DNA of 64,000 nucleotides from Ascaphus truei (GCA_036426205.1 CM071573.1:71956580-72020579); one strand, 5' to 3'. Shown: positions 1 through 11,165, counted from the first letter of the stretch. The notes: generated by a model from the letters alone, not told the origin. Program-made: numbers and translations.

Positions 1-239
1 CGCTATGCAAGCTCAGATAGAGCTTGTGAGGGCCAAAAAAAAAAAATCCTGGCAGCGTGCCAACACGCACCAGCCAATCAGGAGACAAGGGAGGTTTTTT
101 TTTTTTTGCAGAGACGTGCGCGCTTCCTTGCACATCGTGAGCGCGCTAAATCCTGTCACGCCAGTGCCCTCTGTCCAATGCTGTTGGCGGCCGTGGATCC
201 AGGGGGGGGGCAAGCGCCCCCCCTTCCCCCCTCCTGCGG

Positions 240-700
240 ACGCCCATGAATATCCACTGCTTTACTATGTGCAGCCATGTTCATTAGATTTCACATGTAA
301 CACAGAATGCATTGCATTATTTACGCACTGGCCATTCCATTGCATTTCTCATAGAGCACAAAACATCTTGTGTTCTGTTCTATACCCCATGTGAATCTTG
401 GAATGTTACATCCATTGAGTTACTCATGTTATGTACCACAAAATCTGTTGTGTTATTCACATATAGGAAAATTCACTGCATTACTCACACACTACAAAAT
501 CCATTACTTTACCCGCACACAGCAAAATCCATGCATTACTCATTTAGCACAAAATCCGCTTTCTTACTCACATACTGCACAATTTACTGCATTGCTAATG
601 CAGCAGAAAATCCATCATGCTACTCAAATACTGCCCAATATACTGCATTACTCATGCACCAAAAATGCACAACACTATTTATACAACACAACACAAATTC
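240..700. repeat. Degenerate 28-bp minisatellite
   Basis: About sixteen diverged units of roughly 28 bp, each built around 'cacaaaatccattgcatt' and 'actcacaca'. The aaaatc box recurs near 440, 468, 496, 524, 551, 579 and 607, giving a steady 27-29 bp period; weaker units run back to about 245. The unit length is not a multiple of three, so open frames over it are a by-product of stop-poor units and not evidence for a protein. No flanking target-site duplication was seen. Confidence 0.8.
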
Positions 701-879
701 TATTGTTACTAGAACACCTAGAAATGCCATAGCAGTACTCATACACTTCAAAGTCTGTGTACATTGTAATGGAGGAAACCACTGTATTCATACAATGAAA
801 AATAATTCTGCTACCTATGAACCTCTACATCCGACAGGTGTAAATATTCTTAATGTAAGCCCTCACAAGCATGGCCCTC

Positions 880-1035
880 AGTTCCTTTTGTATCGGTCTG
901 CATCAGTTTGTTCTTTTCTGTGTGTCATTCCAGTTTATGTAACTGCTGCACCCTCCCTCCCTCCCTTCTTCCCCCTCCCCACTGTACCACGGAATATGTT
1001 GGCGCCTTATAAATAAACGATAATAATAATATTAG
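880..1035 (+). mobile_element. 3' tail of a CR1/L2-like LINE or its dependent SINE
   Basis: The segment ends in 'aaataaacgataataataat', the same terminus as the LINE remnant ending near 15575. A pyrimidine-rich stretch and 'ttggcgccttataaataaac' precede it. LINEs of this group end in short tandem microsatellites, here (TAA)n, which mark the reverse-transcription start. Only the tail is present, so LINE and LINE-tailed SINE cannot be told apart. Confidence 0.6.
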
Positions 1036-1083
1036 TAGATGTGGCACACTAGAATAACATCATAATAATATAATGCTTTAGAG

Positions 1084-1384
1084 CAGGGGTCTCCAAACTA
1101 CGGCCCAGGGGCCACATCAGGCCCCCCACAAGATTTTATCCGTCCCTCAGCAACTTGAAATATATATATTTTTGCTCATTATATATAATTTCCCAGTGTA
1201 ATTGTGACATTTCTCTTTTGTTCTGAATCATATGCTGATTACCCCCCAAAAGATCCAAATAAAACTTATTCATTATTTATAAAATATATAAATATATAAA
1301 AATGATAAAAATATGTTTTTTCTTTGGCGAAAATGTATAGAATATACGATGTGTCCCTCGTACTGAAAAGTTTGGAGGCCGCTG
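1084..1384. mobile_element. Non-autonomous hAT transposon (MITE) with perfect TSD
   Basis: A 301-bp element starting 'caggggtctccaaact' and ending 'agtttggaggccgctg', so its terminal inverted repeats (TIRs) read CAGnGGnCTCCAAACT on both sides. It is flanked by identical 8-bp duplications CTTTAGAG at 1076-1083 and 1385-1392, the hallmark length for hAT elements. The duplication has TA at its centre, as reported for the Buster group. The interior is AT-rich and has no transposase reading frame, so it must have been mobilised in trans. Confidence 0.88.
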
Positions 1385-1463
1385 CTTTAGAGCACTCCTT
1401 ATGTTTGAGATAATATATGTGATTCTTCTACTGGTGCACCGGATCTCCAACATCTGCTATATT

Positions 1464-1493
1464 CTTGAGAAAGGCTGCCAGGTAGCCGAAACA
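1464..1493 (+). ncRNA. Hammerhead-like hairpin motif in a retroelement tail
   Basis: The strand reads cttgagaaa, then ggct-gccaggt-agcc (a 4-bp stem), then gaaac. The layout parallels a hammerhead core (CUGANGA, stem II, GAAA), but the first box is imperfect and no convincing stem III or cleavage site is visible. It is one of a set of similar motifs scattered through the window. Confidence 0.35.
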
Positions 1494-1518
1494 TTGAGTT
1501 ATAGTGTGATAATAAATA

Positions 1519-1767
1519 CAAAATGGCAGTAATCCCTGAAACGAAGTAGAAAACTACTTCCAAAAATCTTTTCAAAGATTCAGGAATATTTATTGCAGGA
1601 CTAGTCAATGCAGCGGCAACGTTTCAGGTGCTACATGGACCTTTCATCAGGTGAGACCCGGAACATTGTCTTGACTGTTGACTGTTCCTGCAATAAATAT
1701 TCCTGAATCTTGAAACAGATTTTTGGAAGTTGTTTTCTACTTCGTTTTGGGGATGACTGCCATTTTG
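1519..1767. repeat. Inverted repeat with 82-bp arms (head-to-head tail copies)
   Basis: Arms 1519-1600 and 1686-1767 are reverse complements with minor differences: one begins 'caaaatggcagt' and the other ends 'gactgccattttg'. The 85-bp spacer holds, on the minus strand, the exact box CTGATGA, a 4-bp stem AGGT/ACCT, and GAAACGTT (1618-1651). Two tails of one retroelement joined in inverted orientation would explain this, as is common for Penelope-like elements; that assignment is inference. Confidence 0.7.
1618..1651 (-). ncRNA. Hammerhead-like motif (CUGAUGA / hairpin / GAAAC)
   Basis: On the minus strand the sequence reads ctgatga, one extra a, aggt-ccatgtagc-acct, gaaac. The two invariant hammerhead boxes are exact and a 4-bp stem lies between them. 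An additional unpaired A follows CUGAUGA, and flanking stems I and III are not evident, so self-cleavage is uncertain. Confidence 0.4.
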
Positions 1768-2029
1768 CTTTTGTTTGTGCTGTTGTGTTGGCCCCACAGT
1801 TCTTTTTCTCTCCCCTTTTTGATCCTTCCCCCCACCCCCATGTTTCTTCAAGTGATAATAAATACACCTCACTGAGCAAATCCAAAGTGCAACCTCCTTT
1901 GAGATCCAGATTGTCTTTCTTTCCTTGTGTTTTGCTAGTCTACAAACAACACACAGAACCCCAGTAACCTATTTTTGGGAACCCCTTAAATACACTTTAC
2001 TGTGTATTTTTGTCATATTGGATGTAGCA

Positions 2030-2440
2030 TTGGGCTTCTCTGTTGCTTGTTGTATGCTTTTGCTTGTCCGCCTGACGCAACGGTCTATTGCTATTAGAAA
2101 ATAAGCAGCAGAAGCACACCAACATTACTTTATATAATAAAAACCATATATAGGACCAACTTGCAATCAGTATACGCCGATCTTGCTGGTCATATGGTCC
2201 TAGATTGTTCTTCATCAAACAGATCAAACACCAAGGAGATAGTCGGCGGCTCGCATCACTGCTCTTGAGACCTTATGGGTGGACGCCGTAGTGGGACACA
2301 GGAAGGGACTGAAGATTGTTTCTTACACTACATCTGATCACGCAGAAAAGACGTCAACCTTAACGCGTTTCGCACATCAAGCATATTTCATCAAGGGGAA
2401 ACGTGCGGTGTCTACACAGCAAACTATATATACAGTAGCT
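2030..2440 (-). mobile_element. Retroelement tail, probably Penelope-like
   Basis: The minus strand carries 'cttgatgaaa' followed by 'gcgaaacgcgtt' (2362-2396), then 'ttaaggttgacgtctt' and a purine-rich stretch. This layout recurs at 23.66, 34.35 and 41.01 kb. No coding sequence is attached. The stem between the two boxes is weak in this copy. Confidence 0.4.
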
Positions 2441-2449
2441 TAATTCTTA

Positions 2450-3095
2450 ATTTGACAATTGCATATTTACAACCATGGGAGAAGATCATAATGAATAAAG
2501 GAAACTTCATGCACAAAACATGCAATAACTAATTATATGTGAAAATATTATACTTATATTAAATTAATAAATATGTAGTTGACAAAGTTTACTCATTAAT
2601 TACATTTTTTTTTTTTAATACATTTTTTTTGCATTCGACATCTAATATATAGGACAATATGTGCTATGTGTAAATCCAACAAAATGATAATAATACACTC
2701 TAATTAGTCAGTTGCTGGTGGTATTGCAGCTTTAAGTTTTTCTCACTGCTCTTACACACCACTCAATTAGCTCCAGCCTGCCAAAGAATCCCTTAGTCAT
2801 TGGCCATCTCAGAAAAGTCAGCCCTCCTAAAATCTACCACCTTAGATTTTGTGTGGTATGACTCAGCCTCTGTGTTGTACACTAAGCCACATTGACTGAC
2901 GATCATTCACAGACATTGGAATAGATAACAAGTTGAGAATATTCTGGAAGGAAGGAGATGTGGGAGGGTCAACACACCTGAGGTCTTCGCCTTGGATGTC
3001 CAAATTAACATGGAATTATTATTTTTCATATTTTTCCTGGGTTATGCCTTTATTGTCCCCATTTTTGCAATCACAATATTGTAGTAGACAGTGTA
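2450..3095. other. No gene recognised; AT-rich, partly repeat-like
   Basis: AT-rich sequence with a T-tract near 2607. The stretch 2700-2900 has a more balanced composition that looks like decayed repeat, but I could not assign it to a family. No coding signal. Confidence 0.4.
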
Positions 3096-3099
3096 GCTT

Positions 3100-3890
3100 G
3101 TCTCCGCTTTATTTATTTTATTCATTATTTGTTTCAAATTTTCTATAATGCGCTTCTCACCAAGAAGCTCAGTACTATAGCGCATGTAGGAGCCTAGGCA
3201 GGACAACCATCCGAAACCTACAACCAAAACCTACCAAGAACATATAGGGGAAAGACGAGGAGGACCAACACGGTGAGGAACACAAGTGGGAGGAGGAAAG
3301 TTGGCTCACAGGGATTTAGGATCTGTTTACCAGGCTTTGTTTAAAAAGGAAGGTTTTGTCATTCCTTTCTGAAAGGAAGCAAAGCTTCGTGATTACTTAG
3401 AGCTGTAGGGAGATTATAACATGGTCTTGGGGCAGTCCTTGAAAAAGCTCTCCCTTCAACTATAGTGACCTTAAACCGATGCTCAATCAGTTGAGGGGCA
3501 ATGACAGATCTAATGATCTCATTGGAGGTATTACTGATCAGGCAGTTCTGGAGGTAAAGGAAGGAGGGGGGGGGCAAGTCCATGGGTAGCTTTAAAGGTA
3601 AGGGTTAGGATCTTAAAATGAACCTTTTGCTCCACCGGGAGCCAGTGCAGATCATGTAATGATAGCCAGATATGATCTCTCTATTCCTTGCTTTAAGGTG
3701 GGCAGTGGCGTTTGGCACCAACTGCAAGGCTTTGATATTGTATTTTTGGAGATCTATCAGCAGAGAATGTGCAAAGTCCAATCTGGAGAGGACCAAAGTC
3801 CATTGTCACATATTCATGATACTCTGAACAAGGTCTCAGCCATTCTCCCAAGCCAGCACACAGTACCTTTAACAGATCCAATAGATTAAA
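3100..3890 (-). pseudogene. Non-LTR retrotransposon (CR1/L2/Rex1-like) reverse transcriptase, C-terminal remnant
   Basis: On the minus strand, two adjoining reading frames carry the conserved end of a LINE reverse transcriptase. Residues like SRLDFAHSLL and LQLVPNATAHL match the usual 'SRLDYCNALL...LQ.VQNAAARL' segment, then a frame change leads to 'DLHWLPVEQKVHFKIL', the near-invariant DLHWLPV motif. A further stretch ends near 3359 with 'EALLPFRKE'. Frames break near 3600-3660, the catalytic core is absent, and the copy is 5'-truncated, as is typical of LINEs. The plus-strand start (3100-3180) has the 'ctataatgcgct' type terminus expected of the LINE 3' end. It cannot encode a working protein. 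Confidence 0.75.
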
Positions 3891-4151
3891 AGAAGTCCAG
3901 CAGAACCATTTACTTGACGCTGCAATCAAAATATCCTTAATCACAATTACAAGAAGATTATCACACTCGTAGGCCATTGATGAAATTACAGGCCGTCATA
4001 CAAGTGCCAAACATTGTGCTATTTTAAACAGACACGCGGTATGTATATTCTACATTATTACAGTGACCTAATGGATTACCAACTATGTCATGGGCATGTG
4101 TTCATTTTCTAGGAGCACATCGAGCTGATTACTCCGATGTAGTGGCTATCC

Positions 4152-4349
4152 CAGGGATGGCCAACTCCAGTCCTCAAGGGCCACCAACAAATCAGGTTTT
4201 CAGGATATCCATGCTTCAGCAGCACAGGTGGCTCAATCAGTAGCTCAGTCTCTGACTGAGCCACTGATTGAGCCACCTGTGGTGAAGCTGGGATATTCTT
4301 AAAATCTGACCTGTTGGTAGCTCTTGAGGACTGGAGTTGGCCACCCCTG
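4152..4349. mobile_element. Palindromic hAT MITE, copy 1
   Basis: A near-perfect palindrome running from 'cagggatggccaactccag' to 'ctggagttggccacccctg', with the internal arms 'cacaggtggctcaatcagt' and 'actgattgagccacctgtg'. It is flanked by GGCTATCC (4144-4151) and GGCTAGCC (4350-4357), 7 of 8 bases matching. Eleven full or partial copies occur in the window. The RNA would fold into one long hairpin. There is no coding capacity. Confidence 0.88.
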
Positions 4350-4639
4350 GGCTAGCCCGATCTCAATGGAAGTGGAGGCCCTTCCACTTCCGGCTCCGGG
4401 AGCAATCGCATGACGTGGAAGTGCTGCAGGTTTGGTTGCACTCTGTTGCTGCTGAACCCCAAGCACTGTAACACAATTTGCAGAGAAAACTGCTGTTTCA
4501 TATATATAATGTAACAAATATATAATGTAACATATATATATATAATGTAACATATAAAAGTGCACTCTGAGCATTTTCATTGGTGGCACGATAATGTGGA
4601 AATAAAACGTTCTGTTTTGTATGATAAGATTTAGCAAAT

Positions 4640-4800
4640 AGAAAAATTACTTGTGAGCACATTCACACATATCAGACAGGTCTGCAACCCTGCTTCTCAC
4701 CATTATCTCTTAGCATACCGTGCTTCCACTGCAGCCAGGGATTCTGGGAAATGACATGCAAATGAGCCCACAGTGTCACCTTTTGCTTCATGTCCTTTGT
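4640..4800 (-). repeat. GCTCATTTGCATGTC repeat family, copy (minus)
   Basis: On the minus strand it reads 'gctcatttgcatgtcattt', then 'cagtggaagcacggtatgct', then 'gggttgcagacctgtctg'. The same module occurs near 36.13, 47.19, 47.40, 50.31 and 62.6 kb. The copies at 47.4 and 50.3 kb are physically linked to a hammerhead-like motif, so this is probably a fragment of the same element. Confidence 0.65.
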
Positions 4801-4809
4801 AAGATAGAC

Positions 4810-6110
4810 CCTTATAAGTTCTTAGTATCCTTTTGCTAAATTTTTACTGCCCCCTCCCTCTCTGTTTCTAGTGGATAACACCAGCTACATTATCTTTTTG
4901 CCTAAATAAAGCCGCAGTTACGTCTGACATTAAATGAGGCCCAATGATAAAATGATGATTGTCAATGTTGCATGCGAGCTGTGTTCTATTTTTATGAGTA
5001 ACTGGGGCTCTGGCTGTGTGGATTTCTCTTGGCTGTGACATGTTTTTTTTTTAATTGAATCATGCTTATTTTATGTTGTGTAACACATGTTCTGATTGGT
5101 GTGTTCTCCCCTATACACCCTTACTTGATAAAAACACTACTTGGAATTAGTGACATTAATTAGCTTATATTAAATAAACTTTTTTTTTGTATTGAATGCT
5201 ATTCATATACACAGTTTTTAATTAATTAGGGATATTAAGGTTAGGATAAGAAATGATGAAAATATTATGTATAGGCTGACACTTTATTGTTGTATGCATA
5301 AAGCAAACACTGATCCATATTCCTTTGCACAGCTCTCTTTGCAAACATTAAGAACATAAGACCTATTAATTAAGTAATGGGACCCTGCAGTTTCAGCTCA
5401 CGGTTATGTAAAGCAACGCAAAGTATGTTTGCAACAAATCTGCAGACATTAATTCAGCATTCTGAGTAGCTATTTTTCTCACAAAGCATTTGGAGCCTAA
5501 GTCAGCAAATTGACTAAATTCACTTAGCGGAGTCAATTTACATTTTTCTGGTTTTGATTGAAGTTTCTGAACATTATCAAATGTAATGTTGCATTCTAAA
5601 CAGAACTTTACATGTTCCATAAATCCATATAATCCCTGGCTACGACAATACTAATTATCTCCAATAGACAATTATCCCTGACGCATAGATGTATCCACCT
5701 AGGAGAGGACCAGTAGGAGTTAACTAAAACAAGATACGAGATGATGACAAAGTCAGACTGAGTCTCCCTGGCACATCAGAATCATATTAATACAGACTAT
5801 GTAACTCACAGTAGCTGTATTAAGATCTGAATAAAGAAATGTATTTGATCAGACCTGCTTTTGATTTTTCTAAATAAACATGATAGATTGAGCATGCCAT
5901 ATTTGTCTAATTCTATTTTATTTCATTTAGCCAGTAACGCTCAGATCCACAAAGACACTATATTCACATAGGAGCAATCCCTAGGTGAACTAATTCCAGT
6001 GACATGTTTCAGGGGTCTCAGCTAGGTAATCCTTACCTTTTGTACCCAAATCTGACACCTACAGTATAAGTATCGTGAATTCATTTTTTTTAAATTTATT
6101 TAGAGGGTGT
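4810..6110. other. Apparently unique non-coding DNA
   Basis: AT-rich sequence without recognisable repeats, splice-bounded exons or long frames. The stretch around 4910-5040 has balanced composition and could be under constraint, but nothing in this window tests that. Confidence 0.5.
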
Positions 6111-6129
6111 TTAATTTCCTCTGGCTGCT

Positions 6130-6390
6130 CCCTTTGTGTGATGTCACTGTGTGATGTCACTGTGTGATGTCACAGTGTGATCAGTAAGTGTTTGCACAGC
6201 CAGAGTCCTCCCTCCCCACATCTTTATGTGATGTCACTGTGTGATGTCACAGTGTAATAAGTGAGTGCTTGCACAACCAGAGTCCCCCCTCCCCACCTCC
6301 CCTTATCTTTATGTGATGTCACTGTGTGATGTCACAGTGTGATCAGCAAGTGCTTGTAAAGCCAGTCCCCCTCCCCTTAGCTGTATTGGT
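6130..6390. repeat. Tandem repeat, three units of about 77-95 bp with internal palindromes
   Basis: Three units each contain 'tgatgtcactgtgtgatg' plus 'tgtcacagtgtga', followed by 'gcttgcacagccagagtcc'-like sequence and a C-rich run. The tgatgtcac and gtcacagtg pieces form short inverted repeats within each unit, and the first unit has an extra internal copy. Confidence 0.8.
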
Positions 6391-6522
6391 TCGCTGTCTA
6401 CAACAGTGAAGGGTGAGGGTCTGCAGCGCAATGTCTCCTCCGGCCATCAGGTGGGGCTGCACAGCTCATGCATCTCCTCGCCCTGGCTGTAATGTGCTGT
6501 GCTAATGCTAAAGTGTGTGTAA

Positions 6523-6833
6523 GGTGGAAATTATAGTAGGCGCACGCGATGGAGCGCATGGTGTCGCGTGTGCCGGTCGCCCGAGCAATGGGGGAACTGA
6601 GCTGGAGGTGATTAGGGAGGCGGCCGCGTCACCAGGCTGGTTCTCCATCATTGGCTGGACTGCCCACGTGACGCGGCCGTCACGAGAAAAAACGAAATAG
6701 GTTCTAGTTTGAAAAATTTGTCTGCATCATGCCCACTCTCACGCTCACTATTACCAGCCCTAAGCAGCTGCTGCACTTTGTTCTTGCAGCGCCCGAAATA
6801 GCACGCACTGTCACGCCTACTATAATCGCAGCC
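6523..6833. mobile_element. PIF/Harbinger-like MITE with TAA target duplication
   Basis: A 311-bp GC-rich element whose ends read 'ggtggaaattatagtaggcg' and, reversed, 'ggctgcgattatagtaggcg'. It is flanked by TAA on both sides (6520-6522 and 6834-6836). Three-base TWA duplications and TIRs starting with GG are typical of PIF/Harbinger elements. The interior is CpG-rich and non-coding. Related elements with the TTATAG signature lie at 52.3-52.8 kb. Confidence 0.75.
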
Positions 6834-6884
6834 TAAGCGTGCCTGTTGTGTATGTGTTTGCGTGTTTAAGACTGTGGGTAAGTG

Positions 6885-7350
6885 TGTGTGTGGGGGGGGG
6901 AGAGTGTGTGTGTGTGCATGACAGAAGAGAGAGAAGAGAGAGGGGGAGGGAGAAGAGAGAGAAGAAAAAGGAGAGAGAGAAGAGATGTGGGAGAGAGAAG
7001 AGAGACACGGCAGAGGGAGGAGACAGGGAAGAAGAGACGGGGAGAGAGAAGAGAGGCTAGAGGAGACAGAAGAGACGGGGAGAGAGAGGAGAGATGGGAG
7101 AGAGTGAAGAGAGAAGAGACAGAACAAGAGACAGATGAGAGAGAAGAGACACAGGTGAGAGAGAAGAAACAGAGGAGAGAAGAGATGGGATAGAGAAGAG
7201 ACAGGGGAGAGGCAGAAGACAGGAGAAAAGAGGGAGGGATAGGAGAGGAGGAGAGAGAGAGAAGAGAGAGGAGAGAGAGAGAAAAGACACAGGGGAGTGA
7301 AGAAAGATGGAAGAGAAAAGAGAGACTGTAGAGGACAGGGGAGAGGGAAG
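6885..7350. repeat. GA-rich purine tract (about 450 bp)
   Basis: Irregular (GAGAGA)n with interspersed gacagg and gaagag units on the plus strand, preceded by a short (TG)n run. It is strongly strand-asymmetric (purine on plus, pyrimidine on minus), which can favour triplex formation. Long Ser/Leu-rich frames on the minus strand are artefacts of this composition. Confidence 0.9.
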
Positions 7351-7499
7351 AGAGGGAAACTACATGTTTCGGTTGCAAGCAGGGAGACGCAAGTCCCTTG
7401 ACCTACTGGGCCCGGACAGCAGCCTGAGCTTTCCCCCCTTGTCTGCAACCCTGCAGTCCTTTAGTCATTCTTTCCTTAAACCAGTTTCCAGTTTAATTC

Positions 7500-8340
7500 A
7501 TTTAATGTTTTAAGGAGGCACGATTACACGGCTAGACAAGGCTTTTAACACACCATTAATGAATGAAATAAAAATTATTTTATATGATTATTATTAGTAA
7601 ATAAAAAAAATATTTATAAATATATTTCCAGGCCCCTTTAAAAAAAAAAGTATCTTGAATCAAACAACAATATTGAATGTTGCTGTATTATGTATCCCTA
7701 CATGATCTAAACCTTATCATACACAGCCTGGTATCTGTGCTGATACAGATAGGAACCTTCTGATGTTCTCCTTAAAGTGCTAATAACACACAAAGCCAGC
7801 GAACAGCAGGAAATATCCCATGGGTCATTTTGCTGTCAATATGTACAATTGTAACAGCTCGTTCTCTTTTGTCGGAATGAGGATTTCTTTTTCCATAAGG
7901 TGCCCTGATGCCATTTCATTTTCATTCGTGATAACAGGAGATAGAGTAGGGGAGTACAGACAATTAAAAGAGGGCCATACACGTTGCCCTGGATAGATCC
8001 AATGAATAATAATAGACATCAAGCTGCTAATGTGGTTAAGAACAGCTCAGTCTCAAGTGTCTAAAAAGCCTAAGGGGCTTCAGTAGAGACTTAATTTATT
8101 GTACATGTTAGAATTAATAGGGTAGCATGAAGCATGGAAGGAGGGAAAGCAGACACGTCAAGAGCCTTTCCACTTCAATCTATATTCAGGGCAAAAAAAA
8201 AACTTTTACTGGGATATTTTTTATAGGCGAAGCAGAAAATGAAGGAAAACAAACCACTTCAACGTTAAACATTCGATTTGCCTACAAAATAGGGACAAAT
8301 AGTTATACTGTAGTCAACCTTGAATGTTTGGAAAAGACCA
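7500..8340. other. No gene recognised
   Basis: AT-rich, apparently unique DNA. Only a purine-rich stretch near 8110-8250 and short open frames are seen, none resembling a known protein. Confidence 0.4.
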
Positions 8341-8344
8341 AGGA

Positions 8345-8565
8345 GTAGTTTAGTGGTTAAGGCTTGGCAGTGCAAGAAGGAATGACACAGTAATGGCTTA
8401 GTAATAGCAGCTCCTGTTGTGGCCTTGAGGAAGTCACAGTATACAGTATTTGCCTCTGACTGCGCCGATCTCCTCCCAAACATGGCTAAATGTAACTTAC
8501 AGTGTAAGCTCTTCCTTTTCATATCTGCTTTGCATGACCCTGTATTGTATTATCATTTTCCAACA
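8345..8565 (+). mobile_element. tRNA-derived SINE, degenerate copy
   Basis: It starts with an A-box-like 'tagtggttaagg' (8351-8362), continues through 'ccttgaggaagtcac' and ends in the LINE-like body 'gtgtaagctcttcc'. The layout matches the better-preserved copy at 19.4 kb; the B box has decayed. Such elements depend on a LINE for mobility. Confidence 0.55.
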
Positions 8566-9189
8566 TAAAGCAGCAATCCAGGATGTATTTCTTGCTTTTG
8601 TTATGTTTTAGGTGGGAAGCAAGGGGTCTCCGCAGGTGAACCCCATTAATTTTCACTCCTGGAAACCCCTGCTTCCCAAGATTGTATCTCTATAAAGTCT
8701 AAATGTCCAGGTCATGCAGCCAATGGGACTCCGCACCAGATGACGTCACGGCTTCCTATTGGTCCGCGTGACGCCGCACATTTAAACACCGCTATTATGT
8801 TAAGCACACAAGATCCCTGGCACTCCCTAGGGAGGTAAATACCCCTAGAAGCAGGGGGTTCCGAAAGCGGAAATTAATGAGGTTCACTTATGGAGACTGC
8901 CAGCTTCAATCCTACAAAAACAAAAAAAACAACAAGCAACTAATGTAAGTAATGTTTAAGTAATGTAATAATCTGGATGCGTCATAGTATTGGAAGGAAT
9001 CCTAAATGTGTTAGGCTGGTGATATGGTAAAGGCGATCGCCAATGATGTCTTCCTATGACAGTACATCTAGTGTGGGCGCGCGCACACATGGCAGAGCGT
9101 GATGGCAAAACATGTTGTCTTTTAAAACACAGTCGCGTGACGTCAGCGTCACATGAAGCGGTTCAGCCAATGAGGGTGAACCATCTTTG

Positions 9190-9373
9190 TGATGCTCAGC
9201 TGGAGACTGAACCCCTGATTGAGCCACTTGTGCTGAAGCAGAGACTAAACCACCTGTGCTGAAGCAGCGACTGATTGAGCTACCTTTGCTGAAGCAGGGA
9301 TATCCTAAAAACATGACCTGTTAGAGGGAGGGGGGGGGGGGGGGATCTTGAGGACTGGAGTTGAGAACCCCTG
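9190..9373. mobile_element. Palindromic hAT MITE, copy 2 (right half, rearranged)
   Basis: Only the right arm is present: three tandem variants of 'gattgagccacctgtgctgaagcag', then 'gggatatcct', a G-tract, and the terminus 'ggagttgagaacccctg'. The left terminus is missing, so no target-site duplication can be read. Confidence 0.75.
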
Positions 9374-9613
9374 CAGTAAATAATTATGCACCTGCCACAA
9401 CATACTTACTTTTTAATAAAATCTCTCACTTTGTAGTTACTGTGCTCAAATAATCAGGGGCATGTTTATATTACATTTCATTTGCTTGTCTCTTATGTAG
9501 TGAATTATTGAATATTTAATGAAATTATAATGAATGCAATAATTTCACTGGACTTCACTGTAAACACGAGTCTGACCCAGATTTACTAAGTTCTGTTAGT
9601 CAAATTAGTTTTT

Positions 9614-9615
<2 letters not shown>

Positions 9616-9661
<46 letters not shown>
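9616..9661. repeat. (TA)n microsatellite
   Basis: An uninterrupted TA dinucleotide run of over 40 bp. Confidence 0.95.
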
Positions 9662-9664
<3 letters not shown>

Positions 9665-9676
9665 ACTGAACCCCCC

Positions 9677-9722
9677 GTTATAACGCGGTCCTTGGGTCCA
9701 CGGAATGAGACCGCGTTATAAC
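9677..9722. repeat. Perfect 14-bp hairpin in a GC-rich element
   Basis: Arms gttataacgcggtc (9677-9690) and gaccgcgttataac (9709-9722) are exact reverse complements around an 18-base loop. The arms resemble the terminus of a DNA transposon, but a second matching end was not found nearby. Confidence 0.8.
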
Positions 9723-9859
9723 CGGGATCGTGTAAATTGTGCCACACGAGGACTTACCGGCATCTGCATTTCTCTCCTCTCTGCAGCTCTCCGCTCTCTC
9801 CGCTCTCTCTGCTCTCTCCTCTCCCTGGCGTAGACTTGTCGAGCGCAGAGGAGAGTCAT

Positions 9860-9862
9860 GTG

Positions 9863-9920
<58 letters not shown>
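9860..9920. repeat. (CA)n(TA)n microsatellite
   Basis: A CA run passing directly into a TA run and ending 'tacatacatg'. Confidence 0.95.
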
Positions 9921-9921
<1 letters not shown>

Positions 9922-9929
9922 CATGCTCA

Positions 9930-10425
9930 TCCCCTCTTCACTAAGCGCCATGAAGTTTAACGCCAGGAAATAAGGTTATGTAATGTAAGTTGAACCTAGA
10001 TCTGGTGTTATTCCCGGATCCTGACCCTGAAATAGGACTTGAAAGGGAGTAAGAATAACATGACTAGATGATAACAGTTAATGAGATAAACTTTTATCAC
10101 CTTTTTAATAAAATAACCCCGTAGTAGCCAGGTAGACGTGGGCCGCCCATGGCTACCAATAAATTTAGGCAACAAAGGAGTTCAAATATATCTAGCACTT
10201 GACTACCTTCCCCCATTGGATACAAAAGAGTCTAGTAGATAACATAGCGTTATCCTGAAATAACGTAATATTAAGACAACGCCAAAGGGGTCACGTATTG
10301 ACGTTGTTTTTTGTTAGAATTATCTTAATTGGCGTTAACTCAGAAAAAATAACGTCTGTTGCTGTTTTAGGCAATATCAATTTACTTACCCTGATATAAC
10401 AGCTCTTAATGAATCTAGCCCAATG
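9930..10425. mobile_element. Probable DNA-transposon remnant (MITE)
   Basis: The left end 'ttcactaagcgccatga' and the reversed right end 'ttcattaagagctgttat' match imperfectly. Internally, 'aacg' and 'aataacg' motifs occur in both orientations. No clear target-site duplication, so the boundaries are approximate. Confidence 0.45.
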
Positions 10426-10429
10426 AGAG

Positions 10430-11155
10430 TAACAAAGCCCTTAGCCATTAAATAGTCAAATTAATTCCCCGTTAATTTCCGCTTTGTTTAATATATTCTT
10501 CCCTCTGGCCTTGGATGTACAATGTCACTCTTCATTGCACAATCCTATAACATTCACCATGCATATTCTAACATATAATTACAAATTACGCGAATGTATT
10601 CATTCTGTAAATAAGTATGTTTTTCTGAAAGACGCCTTCACATTATAATGGGGTGACAAATGTGACTACAGAAATGCAAGGCTGAAAAGAGCCAGGTACT
10701 TGTATTCACAGATACAATCAAATCATTTAACCCTCCTCACTGCTGACAGTACAATGAAGAACAGGTTGTACTGTACTGACTTGCGACTTATGTATATTTA
10801 AGGGTGGGCTATCACAAGTTGTATGCAGCTGATATTATCCAGCATAGAAGGAAGCAAAGCCGACCAGTTACAGAACGGAACTCATTAATGTAATGTTCTT
10901 TAGTTTAGCACAGGCTGGCGATTTTGATTTCAAATATTTCCAAAGATGTGGAAGGTGTTTCAGAGATGATCACTGACATAGCGGGAAATCTGTAGTTTGC
11001 TTGTTGATCCGGTCATGTCGTTGTAAATTCCCGATTTCCTTTTATTTTATATATAATTCAAAAACGTTATCCTTGTTGCTGCCAGGTAATCCTGAAAGAG
11101 TTAATTATGTCATAGTTAGTCCACTCATAGGGAGCGATTGAGGTTAGTTTGAAGC
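10430..11155. other. Apparently unique non-coding DNA
   Basis: AT-rich sequence with no repeat family or coding signal that I recognise. Confidence 0.45.
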
Positions 11156-11165
11156 ATATCTAAGT

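Noticed and set aside
312..1016. 234-codon plus-strand frame and overlapping 120-codon frame
   Set aside because: They translate a 28-bp minisatellite and LINE tail; the repeat is stop-poor in several frames and gives no domain.
6648..7448. 266-codon Ser/Leu/Pro-rich minus-strand frame
   Set aside because: Translation of a GA-rich purine tract; low complexity and no homologue expected.
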